Shown here piece by piece: positions 33,221-45,829 of a DNA stretch of 64,000 nucleotides (its first letter is position 1; every line of letters begins with the position of its first letter). A model generated the notes under the pieces. That model did no database searches and had not been told where the DNA came from. It saw only the letters and a list, made by a program, of their open reading frames with translations. A program made the position numbers and the translations under genes. The stretch lies in the NCBI GenBank assembly GCA_036362985.1, contig JAYGXS010000005.1, positions 55,164,996-55,228,995 on the forward strand, in the 5' to 3' direction. This stretch comes from Ligula intestinalis (Eukaryota > Platyhelminthes > Cestoda > Diphyllobothriidea > Diphyllobothriidae).

Positions 33221-34075
33221 TTAGGATAATATAGGTAAATACGTCTGAACTCCCTCTTTGTACATAGCTGTGATGCAGAATATGTGGCGCTGCAAGTAAT
33301 GAAACTGCGTTAAGGGAGGCAGAACCCTTTTTGATGCACTTGCAGACGTACTTGATGGATTTCGCTGAGTTGCAAAATTCAACATTGATGTGGGCGTTGA
33401 ATACTTTTGACAGGAGGGGGCAATACGGTACAATACAACGGTTATGAATTACAACCCCATCGGTTCGCCTTTCATTGATAACTGCTTCGAATCCGCCAAT
33501 CTCAGGTTGTCGCCTTCTTTAGAGAGGGTAACCATCGCACTCAGTCTGAGTTGTACCTAGGAATCGCTTGGGATATCTCCTGGTACATTTACCATCTTTC
33601 ATGCAATGACTAATGGGATTTATCTGACCGCATGGGTCATGCACCATTTGAGTTTTGATCGTTTCAAGCAGAACGGGGTCAACGGACTGGTAAGGCAACT
33701 CTGCGCACATTGATTTTTAGACATCAGAAGAGTGCAGTTTTTCCTTTAGCCAAACCAAAATGTGAGCCTGAGGCAGTCCTCTCTTTTGCCACTCTACAGT
33801 GTACATATGACACTGAACGTCACCGAAAATTTTGAATTTTGTGATGAGTTACATCATGGTTTTCAACCTAAGCTGGAATATCCGCGTGGACAAATCATGG
33901 CGATCCTTTGGCATTTGACCGGGGAGCAGCTCATCAGCAATTTCAGGCCATGATAGGTTGCAGGTAGAAGTGATGAATAGATCCAGGCGTCCGAAATTTC
34001 TAACGCAAACTAACGCATCTTGAGTTTTCTCATGCATATAGCGAGGTAGACGGTGTTCCCTAGTCCTCGAGATCT
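33221..34075 (-). pseudogene. Helitron Rep (helicase-like N) fragment
   Basis: Minus strand, in order: FGRLDLFITSTCNLSWPEIA and DELLPGQMPKDRHDL (about 34010-33880), QKRGLPQAHILVWLKEKL (33810-33740), CAELPYQSVDP and HDPCGQINP with CMKDGKCTRRYPKRF (33710-33540), then in other frames a match to the VPY, LLSK, NAHINVE region (near 33430-33360). This is the rolling-circle replication initiator of Helitrons, which nicks DNA with an HUH-type site. The usual HAH of the motif reads QAH here, so one metal ligand is lost. Stops and frameshifts add to the damage. No helicase domain was seen. Confidence 0.8.
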
Positions 34076-35469
34076 TAGCGGGTTTCGCCCTTTTTGCTCC
34101 TTCACCCCACACCTTCCCCACCCCCGCCCACCATTCGTGGCGTATTCACATCTGCCAGTCACGTCGGATGTCAATAGCGAGTCTGAAACAGCTGCCTGTT
34201 ACCAATGATAAAGGGGACAAACACAGACACAGTGACACCGGCACTTTCCCCTGTGTGATCGACATACGGACTGGTGCGCGAAAGGCGGGTGGCGCGTCAC
34301 GTGTGACTAACATACAGACAGGCGCGCATGCTCGCGTGCAGAAGGTGCAGAAGGCATTTTAATCTGACCCCTGGGACCAATGATAATGGAGGTCCACACA
34401 GAGGCAGGCAAGACTTTTATTAAGTATACAGATTGGTGTGGCGACAGAACTCGAAAGAAACTATGCTGCAAGGGAACCAATCGCTGGACTTAAAGTCAAC
34501 GCCAAATTAACCATGTTTGGAAATCCACCAGTTGTCCTCTTCATGCAGCTGCCTCTCTTCCAAAGATGACCTTAAGTACTACCGCTACGCTTACCCGAAC
34601 GTAAAAACATGTTGCCAAGTTTTAAGTATATTATGAAATTTCCACCTGATTCTGGTTTAAATATTTAATTAAAGCTCTCTTCATAGTCCTGCTGTCATTT
34701 ACCGATATATTTACCCTCAATGATTAAGCGACCTTTATTTTTGTCGAAGTCCTAATTATAATGTAACTTTAAGACTTTTCATAATTACGTCTGCGAGGTT
34801 AGCTTCTTTCTTGTCATAGGCTTATCGCTCATACTATCCTCAGATGTAGCCTATACGTTATGCATCAAGGGAACTTTCCGTTGACAGTTATTTTACTGCT
34901 TTAGCTAATCTCATTTGTAAAACGAACGCTTGGTTTCCCATGCCTCCGTACATTACTTTGCATGCTAACACATTTGACCTAATGATCGAAAGCGTTGTCT
35001 ATCTTCTAAAGCCTAACGTTTGCTGCCGAATCCATTAAACCTTGACCCTAACTCCATCAATAAATTTCACTCTTCCTTTCCCCATATATATTGCTCAGGA
35101 TAATTTTATTTCATATGTTCAATTTGACAGCTATTCCTACCCTTAAGACTTATCAGGGCGCTATGCAACCAGGGATATTTATTTCATTTGAATTACCGAC
35201 GCTACCGCAGCTCCTATTGGCTCATTGACCAAGTGCAATACTTACCCATTTATCCGTGTTCCTAATCTCCCTAGTTTTACCGGTATCCCCATCTTGGCTG
35301 CCGATACAACCGATAATACGAGTCCCTGAAGTACTGGAGAAGACGCAGATGCAGTCGCTGGGGCAAAACCTTCAGTCACCTGACGTCATATGTTCACGCT
35401 TGCGTCTATCATTGGATACAGCATCAGATACGGGTGATTTGTACGCAAGTGTTTGCTTTGATTATGTTA
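34076..35469. other. No recognisable gene
   Basis: About 120 bp near 35220-35345 resembles 32935-33060 (CAAGTG, AATAC, CC, TT pattern and ATACGAGT), suggesting a short dispersed repeat on both sides of the Helitron piece. A GC-rich patch with ACAGACAGGCGCGC lies near 34315. Nothing else was recognised. Confidence 0.35.
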
Positions 35470-35720
35470 CTCATCTCGCTCGCGCATGCATCGGTTGAAG
35501 AAGTTGCGCGGGTAGCCATTTTCTGTGAACACCGGTCGAAGATCTTTCGGCAACTTTGTCGTCCGGTTCATTTATAGTGCGTCTCAACAAACCGATATGA
35601 CGCCCTTACGCAACCATGTTTATCTTTGATTGGATGGTTGCTGCTAAAATCCAGTTCTTACGTCGTATTTGTCACCCTCCTGAACACTCTGGTCTTTAGG
35701 ACCCCACAATCTAGAAATTT
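35470..35720 (-). mobile_element. Penelope-like element (family 2) linker fragment
   Basis: Aligns with 7735-7990 of the large family 2 copy: GTTGAAGAAGTTGCGCGGGT, AGCCATTTTCTGTGAAC, GTGCGTCTCAACAAACCGAT and the GTCACCCTCCTGAACA block. It lies between the RT and GIY-YIG coding parts. No open frame is left. Confidence 0.65.
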
Positions 35721-36110
35721 CCTTCTAGTTCTCTGGTCCTGCCACTATTTATATTCTATAACTTACACTACCTGGAAATCAATTCTTCATGCCGATAAAA
35801 ACTTCCGGCCCATAACTAAAATTATGTTGTAATCTTCGTTCTCTTCCTAAGCTACTCACTAGTGCTAACCTCATACAGGGTCAACAGGGAGGTGAGCAGC
35901 TGATACGGAAGCCGCAATGAGGTGTGAGCCATACACAGCGAAAAAAAGAGCAGCATAAAGAAAAGAACCATGAGCCAGAGTATCCAGTCTCTGAAGATGA
36001 GTAGACGAATCAACTATCCGTAAAGTCGGGCACAAGATAAACTACTACCGGTAAACACCCTTAATTCTTCTGAATTACCATCTGGGAATCGTATTTTCTC
36101 AACTATTACT
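35721..36110. other. No recognisable gene
   Basis: Nothing recognised. Confidence 0.4.
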
Positions 36111-36450
36111 CTGAATCACTTCCACCTCAGCTGCCTCTGCAAAGTGCTGAAGCTCACATTGGAGGACAGAATCCTCGAATCAGAAGTTCTGGAGCAAACT
36201 GGAATCCGCAGTATCATCACCATGTTGAGGTAAGTGCAACTGCGATATAGCAGCCACCTTGCAAGGATGGACGATGAGAGACTAGTTAAACGACACTTCG
36301 CCGCAGATATCGTTACGGGTGCCTTCAACTAAATCTTCTTTAGAACTATATCGAGTATAAAACAGGACCACCTCCCTCCTCGAAAATACTTACAACGCAC
36401 ATGGCCATGCCCAACATCGCAGAACACAGGTTTTCAAACTGAACTTCCCA
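36111..36450 (+). pseudogene. Non-LTR retrotransposon RT C-terminal fragment
   Basis: Plus strand LNHFHLSCLCKVLKLTLEDR, then LESEVLEQTGIRSIITMLR, a stop, and LARMDDERLVKRHF with IVTGAF. This matches the common C-terminal region of animal non-LTR element proteins (FHxxCLRxIL, W-QDRI, DVLxRTG, GHLVRMDDxRLPK, TG). It is a different family from the CR1 copy at 20150-24590. Only this end remains. Confidence 0.6.
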
Positions 36451-39400
36451 CAGGACATGAGATTATGATATTCGACTCCTCCTCAATGCAACTACCCTCT
36501 TGCTTATGTGATCTGAGCCTGTGAATATAACGCTGTGCTACGTGCCATGGCTTGAAAGGTTGCCAACTGACAGCATGACTCCGACCGCGTGGTCAGCCGA
36601 GTTGGCTTGCGTAGACTGGCAGACTGACGAATTGCGCCAGGCTGTAATAACTCCTCATCAGGATAGACTCGACGGTATTTCAAGTCCTTTAGGATAGGAG
36701 TCAGGTTTGGTGGCATCGACCAAGTCAGCCATTTTCTTGACTTGGTGATGATACCGGCTAATATGTAGAACCGGGATAGTGCGGTTCGAATTCATGTATT
36801 TATTTTCATTTATGCTTACATATATGCTCATCAGTTTACTTCAGTTAACTTTGGTCGTTTTCCCTTTCACCTATTAAGCAGTATGTGCGATATTAAACTT
36901 GGTCAACGTTCCTTATCTTCTCTTTCCAATCTGTTGCTTTTCACCCCGCAACCTTAAGTTTTCCACGCGTCCCCTTTCCTGCCAATCGATATTTTAGTGC
37001 ACAGATTTACAACATCGTTTGGGTTGCGTTTGGGTTGCATTAATTCTACGTCGTCCCATTCCTTCCATCGTTACTTGTCTAGGGAAAAGATTGAGCAATA
37101 GGATCATCATAGCTATCTTTTATTCAAAATGAGGCAGAATGCAGTTAATGATCGATTTGGCAAAAAACGTCGAAAGAAGATGGCTCTTTACATACAGATT
37201 GTGGTCTGCTGAAGTTCACTAAATCACCCATCTCTGTTTCCATTACCCTCAACGAGGCTTCAGGCACCGCGTCAATTTCCGGAAGTCTGACCATAGCAGC
37301 TCCAAAGTTCACAGGTTAAGCGACTACTAGGTGACCCATGCAGTTTTCCGTGCAATTGGCAGTCTATCCATCTGTATTTTGGACCGTAATCTGTACTGCA
37401 CTTCTTCAATATATGTCCACACAGACCGATCGCATACCTATCCCGGCCTGCGCTGTTTGCGTTTGGGGCGACTCCAATAGCCGTAGACAGCATCGATATA
37501 CCTTTCGGTTGTTTGATCCACCAAGTTCGTTGAACAGTTAGCTGCATAATATTGGTAACCTGTCAAGGGTAAGCGCACACATCCTGTGTTAGTTACAACA
37601 ATGCTTCCTTTCGTCACCTATTTCTCGGCGACAGCCCACAGGGGTGGCCAACTTCAACTGTGGATCTGCTTGAACAGGGCTTTTTTCTGGAATGTGCCGT
37701 ACACTCCCAAAATGCAGTTTGGTTTTTTCCTTCCGACGTTGGAATTCCTCCTGCCTATCCACACTTCATTTACCTGTACTTCTATGCCAGGACCTCCTAT
37801 CTGCTTCACTTCGTTCTAGTGGGCCTTCGCTCACAGATTTCAACCAAGGATGCATTCAACTCGCTCCAGTTGCTCGATCACACTCCTTTTTTCCATGTCC
37901 ATATAAGCCGTAGAAGCAGACCTTTAGTATAACTTGAAAAGAAAGTCTTTAGTTCTCAGATTTCGATCCTGTTCGGGGAGCTTTCCTGCGCTTGAAACGA
38001 ACACATTGGAAGATTTGGCTGACCCTATGTTGTCGAAGGCATTGCTGGTACAGTTGGCAGTCACACTGACATCATAATATCATGGACAGGAACCCCTTAG
38101 CTTGGCAGTATGGAATGAACTCTGGCATGTGCGTTTCGATTTGTGGCTGTATGCGTCTACGATTCTTTGTTGTCGACGTTCTGGAATTGTGCGAAAATAA
38201 GGTTTCGGAAGTCCTTTTTATTGATTCAAATCAGAAAGCAGCTTATAGGCAGAATGTTATGCATGCGAAACAGAAAGCTGTCTGTAGCTTGAACGTGTAC
38301 TGAGGATGGAAAACGGTTTACGAAGGGGAGTGATGTTTACACAGCGGGATATATGTTGCGGGGTAAATATAATATGCTGATGAGCAGCCATTCAGAACAA
38401 AGAAGGGGTGAGTATGCGTCCGTAACCTTAGCCGGCGCTTCGCGCATGCTTGTAGCCTCATGTAATGACACGACGCGTCGCATACACTGCACTTCTCAAA
38501 TATCTTTATGAAATTGGTCTAACATCGCATAGTATTTTACGTATAATCCTGCAAACTCTAACATTTACTTCATCACAAATTCATGATAGGGTCTTATATC
38601 TGAATAACGGCGGTTTAAATTTCAAGCATATTGATTGTCACTGGGATCTCGGCAGTTAGTTTTATTGATCTATTCATTACTCTTCCTTTTTGGATGTGAC
38701 TGATCATCACGGACTAGGATAATTTCGCATTCTGTAGCCTACGAATGAGGACGTCATATTTTTTCTACCCGTTTATATCTTGAAATCTTGAAGAAGCTGC
38801 TGACCTACATCAGAACTCTTCTTACATCTTTTTGGATCAACCTATAGATCGGTTTTGTTTACCCAACCTGTAAGATACCTTTGTAAACAAAAGCCTATTT
38901 ATTTAATGTAGAACTTCGAAAACGAAGGCACCCCTCTTGTGCGAAGAGATTAATTATATTCTCGTAGTTGAGACATCCTCGCGCAGGATTAAAACACGAT
39001 GGACTTTCAAACTAGGTTGGAGAAATGTAAACTTTTTAGCTGCATTTAACTCAACCAAACTTTGGGCGGAAAAAACAAAATAGAAGCGTAAAATCTCTAC
39101 GTACTCTCATTTAACGTATTTTCCGCGAGGACCGCTAGGATATGGAGAAAAATAAAGTCGTAAGCGTCTTCCCACTTGTAACTGCTTTAATCCCGGTTCT
39201 GCTTATCGCCTTATTTATCTGTCCTTATCGCCTACAACCTTGCTTTCTTTCGTAATGCGCTTGGCGCTCTCAGTTGGGCTAGTCTAACAGACTTTTCAAG
39301 ACTAATGCGTAATGCTTTTGCGTTCACTCCAGCATTCAAAGTTTTCGTATTTTTAACTTGTTATTGCAATTCAGCCTTCGAACGAAACCCATATTGGTTG

Positions 39401-42333
39401 CATCAGCTGTTACATTCACAATGGGTTTCATTCGAGCTAGATCGTACCTTTATCCAACTTTTATGTGTCACCGTTGCCTCACGCACTCATCTTCTCGATA
39501 TAACGAGGTTTTGTCGTGAACTTTTGTCAATGTGTAAAGTGTTACTGAAAAGACAAACGCTTCATCATTAATGTGACAGTTGATATGCCAGCTAGGCATG
39601 CGTTTATCAGGCCATTACCCATAACGATCAGGTCTACTGCAGCGACTCAGAAGTAGATTGTCGCCATGATTGTTGCTGCCGTCACCGTCGGCCGTTGGGC
39701 ACTTAAATGGATTGAGTTTGGTTCACCGATAACGCCAGCCTTGTCATTTCGATCGATGAGGAATTCGCATGTGTCTAGGCCTGGGGAGAGACGGGAACTC
39801 CTAGGAGAAGCTTGAAGGGAAGCTGCTTATGGTTCTGCGTAATCAGCCCTCAAAACGGATAGAATCAGTAAATGTTAGCGTATTTTTAGAAACTAACTCA
39901 CTGGGCAGTCCTAGGCGCGTTCCATAGACAATTTCGCCTACAGTGCAAGTGACGACACATGACACGACCTTCACTCGTCTCCGCGGCTTCGTTCTTCTAT
40001 TCTCTTCCAATACTCTTGCCAAAAACCGCTTTGAAGCTAAATGAAGACGCCTTTAATTGACACGACTGCTGCGTACATCATTACTACCACATACAGTGGG
40101 TGGCATCACATCATCCACCCTTTCCGGTGTTTTGTAGGCTTTTATAGGCCCAGTAGAAGACAATTAGAGCTGCTAACTGCGGTGCACTTAGCTGAGACTG
40201 AGTCAGCTGTAAACGGCGATTTCACTCGGAGACTTACAGTTGCCTTGACTGTGTCAACGATCCCAGTGCCTGTGTCTTTGTCATATGCCAACGCTATATC
40301 CTAACCAACAGAGGTTGAATCGACAAATAATCGCTGCCACCAGGGACAGAGTTCTTTCGAATTGATACTACTCGAAGAGGATGAACACCTTATGGGGACG
40401 TTCTTCTCGATGATGTGGAGCAAGAGGTTTTGTGACCGGACAATCTTACTGCTGGCCAGCGCCGTATCAATCCATATCTGGCAACAAGAGCTTCTGAACA
40501 ACTTGAGGAGGAATGCTGCCTGAAGCAGGGTATTCGCTATGAAGGAAACTTTTGACACAGTGACTGAGTTGACCAGTTTGCAGCCGATCTTTCTCTCTGG
40601 TTCAGAGAGTAACTTGTCTCCCAGCTTTCCAGTCGCCTCTCCTCACGCACAGATGGGGCCGTTAGATACCCTAACCAGTGAAGGTCATGGTGATCCTCAA
40701 GTACATTGTTGATTTTGTTTTTGTGTCGAAAATATATATCTAACTCTCGTGTGTCCTCCGGTTCCCTGGTGCGTACTACAATTTCTTCTTCGGGATTCGA
40801 TCAATTTCGAGGATCATTTCACCCATTCTTATCTCTAAAAGCAGTGACGTGGAACAGGTATCTATAGGGCCAAGAGAACTTCGCCAGCTTCCCGTCATTG
40901 TTGAGCCCGATTGGTAGCTGGAAGCTTTCAATGAGGACATTTTTCTGAGGATGGTTGGTGCTTAAAAGAAAGGTAAGCTGGCAAAAAACAACGTGGGTTC
41001 AAATTAGGACCTGCAGTCGTTTATGCCAGTCGTAGATACGCTAAAATTGAAGGCCTAGTGCGTTAGAAAACTATCGCTTATGTTTCAACTCTGATTTCCG
41101 GATTAGGCACAGCAACTGAACCCTGGGAAAAACAGTTAATGTAAGTTGACAGATAGGTGCTTGTGTGTGGGCGTTTGGGTGTGGTGTGAGTGGGTCAAGG
41201 CGAGGTCGAAGTGTGAAGTTATAAGAGGACCTACCATTTCGAGGTGTGTAAGTGTGGATGTGTGTGTGCTAATGGGCGTAGTGCTGAAAAGGAAAACAAG
41301 TCAGTGATGGGCATTATAGAACACTGCGCCCATCCCACCTCATGCTACCGTTCAGTTAGGTGGTAGCCTGTTGCTGGCGGTGGGGGAGAGAATGAGGTTT
41401 GCCCTCATTTTGCAAGATCATTTCTTAATCCTCAATAACCACGTACTATTAAAAATATTACTTGTTATTACCATTACTAATACTAGTTAATTATTTGTCC
41501 CGATTAACAGGAATCCACCCGCTTTTCCCTCTGTTCCCACGTACTACACGAGCCGGTCTCTCTACGAAACTGACCATGGATAATCACTTCCACAGGCCTT
41601 GCCATAGAAATCACACCGGGACAGGCACATGCTTGCTTTTCGTCCGATCTCATAGAGCTAAATTATCACATCAGCGCTGCGTCTTCAAAACTTCGACATT
41701 GACGGCACTGCGCCATTGCAGATAGGGTGGTAGCTGAACTGAAATTCGGAAAATTGACTTATCGATGGCCCTTCTCTTGGCCTTCCTAGCACAATCTACA
41801 ATCAGGACTTTGTCAGAATGCCTGAAGTTGGGATCTTACGCAATGGATGACCGAGCATATTTTCACCTAACACGCAGCACTGCATGTTGCTGGTTTTACT
41901 TCCGATAATCCCCCCACCTTCCGGCAGTCATTTCGTTTTCAATTTCACTCCCTGGCGCGCACAATTTTGAGACCGGAAACACTTGTCGTCAGCTATGCTT
42001 GGCAAGCTGATTTACTGAATTCGGAGAAGCGTGGAAGATACACTCACTGAACCGTTACGTCTTATGCAGTATCGACCTCTCTAGAAGATTCATCCCAGAA
42101 GCACAGGTTTTTATGCTAATTTCTTAGCCGTGCATTCCGTTTGGTGGTGACTTGACTAAACTGGGCGTCGGATGTCCTAATATGGTTAAGTAAAGGATGC
42201 GAGAAGCTTTTCCTCTGTTGAGTATGATGACTGCTATTTTGACCAACTATAATCACCTTAATGTTCTGCTTTTGTATTTTGCACGCTGCAGGCGATCCAC
42301 ATATATGTTGACTTTATTACATCTTCCTTGTAG
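36451..42333. other. About 5.9 kb upstream of the first CHIP exon seen; no gene recognised
   Basis: ORFs up to 91 codons (for example 37272-37547 minus, 37660-37932 plus, 40301-40558 minus) were read and show no family resemblance. A TG-rich stretch lies near 41160-41280. The missing first coding exon of CHIP, which should carry the ATG and a few codons, may lie here but could not be picked out. Confidence 0.4.
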
Positions 42334-42530
42334 TTGGACCTTACGCGTCTATCGCATTCTGAACTGAAGGATTATGGCAACAAATTTTTTGCCGCTTCTG
42401 ACTGCCGGCGCGCAGTCGAATGCTACAGTCATGCCATTAAGAAGAACGGCTCGGTTTCCACGTACTACTCCAATCGTGCATTGTGTTACGTTCAATTAAA
42501 ACAATACGACAAGGCATTTTCCGACTGCAG
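42334..42530 (+). CDS. STUB1: CHIP/STUB1 ubiquitin ligase, first exon seen (TPR 1-2)
   Basis: CHIP is a cytosolic co-chaperone that binds the C-terminal EEVD of Hsp70 and Hsp90 through TPRs and ubiquitinates their clients with a U-box. This exon follows TTCCTTGTAG and ends before GTAACC. It encodes SELKDYGNKFFAASDCRRAV, then CYSHAIKKN, STYYSNRALCYVQL, QYDKAFSDC. The carboxylate-clamp residues known in human CHIP (Lys and Asn of the LKxxGN block, Asn of NRALCY) are present. An in-frame TAG sits just before the exon, so the ATG must be in an upstream exon. It ends with two bases of an Arg codon completed by the exon at 45595. Confidence 0.95.
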
Positions 42531-42989
42531 GTAACCGTTAGATCTTCTCTACCTCCTTTTACTTATGATCGGCTGTTACAGGCCTTTATTGCTATCCATA
42601 ACTGTAACTTCAAACGTAATTAATTCACAATCACTTTTGCTGTCATCCCACCTCTTATTTTGATGGAATTCCAGTCACCAAACCAACTCAAATTCAGGCA
42701 TTTGAAAATATATCGAAAAGAACAAAAAAACTGAGACCATGTGCGCATTCCATGAAACACACAAGGCCTATTTCTGACTGGAACCTACGCCTTTCTGTAA
42801 AAGTAAGTTACTGGGTGCTTTTGGCAGGCATGAATGGCCTCACTTGACTAACCAGTTGTGAAATACTTTGTGGCACAGTGATTTGGAGATCCGCGACCGA
42901 AGTAGTAAGTCTTCAGTACAGTCAACCACAACCAAGTAAAGTAGGACTGAGAAAAAGAAGAATAAGATGCGATCGATAGGACAAGACTT

Positions 42990-44030
42990 TCGTTAGCCTG
43001 ACGTTTCGAAGTCTGTCGCGAGTTCTTCATCAGAGAGGGTAGTAGACACAGGTAATTAAACGACAGGGAGTTGCAGTATTTGTTGGATACAGTCACTATG
43101 AAGCTGTACAGTTATGGCACTTAACGAATCCCGTATGGAGGAAAATCACCCGCTTGTGTGTTATTAGCTTGATGACTGGTGTGCGGGCCGTGACCAGCCG
43201 AACTCTCGTCACACGTGGTGGAATTAGACGTGATGATTGCTCGGCCATCTGGTTCCCCGGCGCTGGCTTTGGACGGCGCGTTGGTGTGGGCTTGCCCCAA
43301 ACGGTGACTTGCTTTGGCCAAATGGAGTCTCAGCACCGAATGTAGATTTGACAGGTCGTTGCACTTGTTCATAGACTGGGGGACCGTGAACCATGACTCA
43401 AGTAATTCGCGGCTCATAGGATTCTTACTTCTCACAAGAATTTTGGCCTCATCAACTTTCGATGTATGGTCGAATGAGCCGCAACTCGAGAATTGACCTC
43501 ATTTCTCCGCACTGCAGCCGCGTATTCGGCAATTCGCGTTCTGAGAAGTCGGCCAGTTTCTTCGATGTATTTCCTTGGTCCGCAACTGCACCAGATCCTA
43601 TAGACGACTCCAGATGTATCTTGCTGTAACAGCGGGTCTTTTGGTTTCATTATCTGACGCCTTATGGTTGCCTCCGGCCTGTGTACGACTCGAATTCAGA
43701 GTGGCGCGAGAAGACCGCCGGCGGCCTCCGAGCCATTTTCGAACGTACGGGATCGCTTGCTAAAAATGTGAGGTCGGTACGATTTTTTTGCCCATTTTGC
43801 TTACGTATGCACCAGTTGATAAAGTTGCGCGGGTAGCCATTTTCTCTGAACATCCGTCAAAGATATTGTGTTTGGGCAACTATGTCTTCTGGTGCACTGC
43901 AGCCCGTCTCGACATACCGAAATAGCGCCCTTACGTAACTGTATTTATAGCTGATTGGGTGGATGCCGTTAAAGTTCAGTACTTGCATCGTGTTTGTCGC
44001 TTTCCTGAACAATTTAGACTTCAGGCAGGT
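42990..44030 (-). mobile_element. Penelope-like element (family 2) fragment
   Basis: Minus strand, in order: FRENGYPRNFINWCIRKQNG (about 43855-43795), the GIY-YIG region (GVVYRIWCSCGPRKYIEETG at 43620-43560), SRELLESWFTVPQSMNKCND (about 43420-43360), the C-terminal tail, and a class 2 hammerhead-like motif. The Gly of the YxG part of GIY-YIG is Glu here. It lies in a CHIP intron, antisense to the gene. Confidence 0.8.
42998..43033 (-). ncRNA. Hammerhead-ribozyme-like motif, class 2
   Basis: Minus strand CUGAUGA, one A, stem II with outer pairs GAA/UUC and inner pairs CUC/AGA-type with mismatches, then GAAA, loop CG, UC and A. The core is complete. It sits at the 3' end of the PLE fragment. 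Confidence 0.6.
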
Positions 44031-44601
44031 GGTTGCGTATCAGTATGTCGTTTCTGGAGGACGTTGGATTATGCAGTTTACGATTTTTTTTCTCCAGTGC
44101 TGCTTCGCGGCAAATCAATTGCTTTTCTTCTCAATTACTTCCTGGAATTCACGTGTTCGCTTGTATTGGTAAATTATGACTCATCGATTATGAACTTTTA
44201 AATTTGTACTGTTGGGTTAAAATTTGCTACCAGAACTACTGTAACGCATGAAATTTACAAGTTCCAAAAAAGTCTCGATGGGACTCGTTGATTATGCTAT
44301 GCATTTTAGACAATGAGGGCTCTTTTAGGCCAGGTATCATTCATCTGAATCTGATCTGTTTTCAAAAAAAAGCGTGCAATGATGGCTCAAAAATAGAAGC
44401 TGGTCACTAATACCCATTTGAAAGAAATTAGCGAGCATAAGTTTGCTTTCGATAAATCCTTTTCAGGTCTGTACATCTATATGGTAACTCAATAAAAAAA
44501 AACTATGCTGGTTGGTGGAAAGATCAAGCGTTGTTTTTGTTGTTGTTATTGTCAGGGGCTATGGGAGGGGGGAGTGGGGGAATTGAGGTCCAAATGCCAG
44601 T

Positions 44602-44892
44602 GTCTAGGCCCGAGGTCGGGAACCTTTGTGACTCAGAGAGCCAAGAAAGCAAATATTTGGAAATATATTTCTGTGAGAGCCATACAATATTTTATCCGAG
44701 AGAGCCAGATGCGTGATTGGTCGGGGTTAAATTAATCGCGCTACGCGTCTCGGTGGTGGCAGGTCATTGGAGGAGGCTAAATCACAAAATCTGAAGTTTC
44801 TAATTCCAATTTTATTTGAGAGAGCCAGATGCAATTATTAAAAGAGCCACACTTGGCTCGCGAGCCATAGGTTCCTGACCCCTGGTCTAGGC
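44602..44892. mobile_element. hAT-type MITE with 8-bp target duplication
   Basis: GTCTAGGC is found at 44602-44609 and 44885-44892. Between them is a 275-bp unit whose ends are inverted: CCGAGGTCGGGAACCT at the left and CAGGGGTCAGGAACCT at the right (minus strand). Internal GAGAGCCA and AAGAGCCACACTTGGCTC blocks fit hAT termini known from other animals. It has no ORF and lies in the CHIP intron. Confidence 0.85.
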
Positions 44893-45594
44893 GGACGAGC
44901 GGCCGAGACAGGTGATAATGTGCGCGCGGTTAAAATGATGACTTATCCGTCTCTGACGGTACTCGTTTCCGAGACCGGTGCTATGCCATGCGTGGTTGTG
45001 TTAGCGACTTTCGTCCATGGTACCTGTGGCGCTATTACAAAATTCTTTTGAGCGCACAGAACCGGTCTGTGTAGCCCGATAGCAACTGCTTCTGCTGTAG
45101 CTAGCAGACGCTGTCTAAGTAATTTCTGATAGCTGGAGGGCACCTTGTAGATCACTCGAAAAACCTCTCTGGCATCCACGCGATGGTTCGCGTCTACCAT
45201 GTGCGCTAAAATAGAGCTCTTAATGCTCTAAACTTGGACCTTCTTTAACCATACCGGAAGGTGTTATCGTACTGTTTTGGACAGACGCGGTCTCATGCGA
45301 CCAATATATCCCGCCCCACAGCAGCAGGTGAATTAATAGATGCACATAGAGGTGGTTTGGGCTGGCAGTTTGTCCTTTATCTCCTTTAGTTTATTTATTT
45401 CATGACCATGTAGATGTACATAGACCTGGAAAGAATTGATCGAAGGCAAACGTATGCTCGCAAATTTACTACGCATTTGTTATACAGCATCCTGACGCCG
45501 ACGTTATTTCTGAGTTTCGAAAGTTTTTTTTACAATTGCCTTCTTTTCGTTCTGCAATCGCATTATGTTTGCTTCATTTCCGACCTCTGTACAG

Positions 45595-45829
45595 ACGAGC
45601 TCTGGAACTGGATCCGAGCAACCTTAAGGCCTTCTTCTTTGCTGGTCAATGCCACCTGGCTCTGGGACAGTATGATGAAGCAATTGCAAAACTTACTACG
45701 GCTCATAACCTCGCGCTGGAAAGTCATCGAAACTTTGGCGACGATATAACCTCGGTGATTCGCGTTGCCAAGTGGAAACGTTTTGAGCAGATTAATGAGA
45801 AGAGGCGTCAACAGGAAATTGAACTTCAG
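45595..45829 (+). CDS. STUB1: CHIP/STUB1 exon (TPR 3 and start of helical hairpin)
   Basis: Begins after GTACAG and ends before GTAGCA. The first base completes the Arg codon from 42530. It encodes RALELDPSNLKAFFFAGQCH, GQYDEAIAKL, LESHRNFGDDITSVIRVAK and RFEQINEKRRQQEIELQ. The third TPR, its clamp Lys (LKAFFF) and the FGDD element match human CHIP closely. It ends in phase 0. The longer open frame on both sides is intron read-through. Confidence 0.96.

Larger units (their letters stand above)
42531..45594 (+). other. CHIP intron (3.06 kb)
   Basis: Flanked by GTAACC and CTGTACAG. It holds a family 2 PLE fragment (42990-44030) and a hAT-type MITE (44602-44892); the remainder has no recognised feature. 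Confidence 0.85.

Noticed and set aside
42306..42530. ATG at 42306 as the CHIP start
   Set aside because: It is out of frame with the TPR coding sequence, and an in-frame TAG precedes the exon, so the start must lie upstream.
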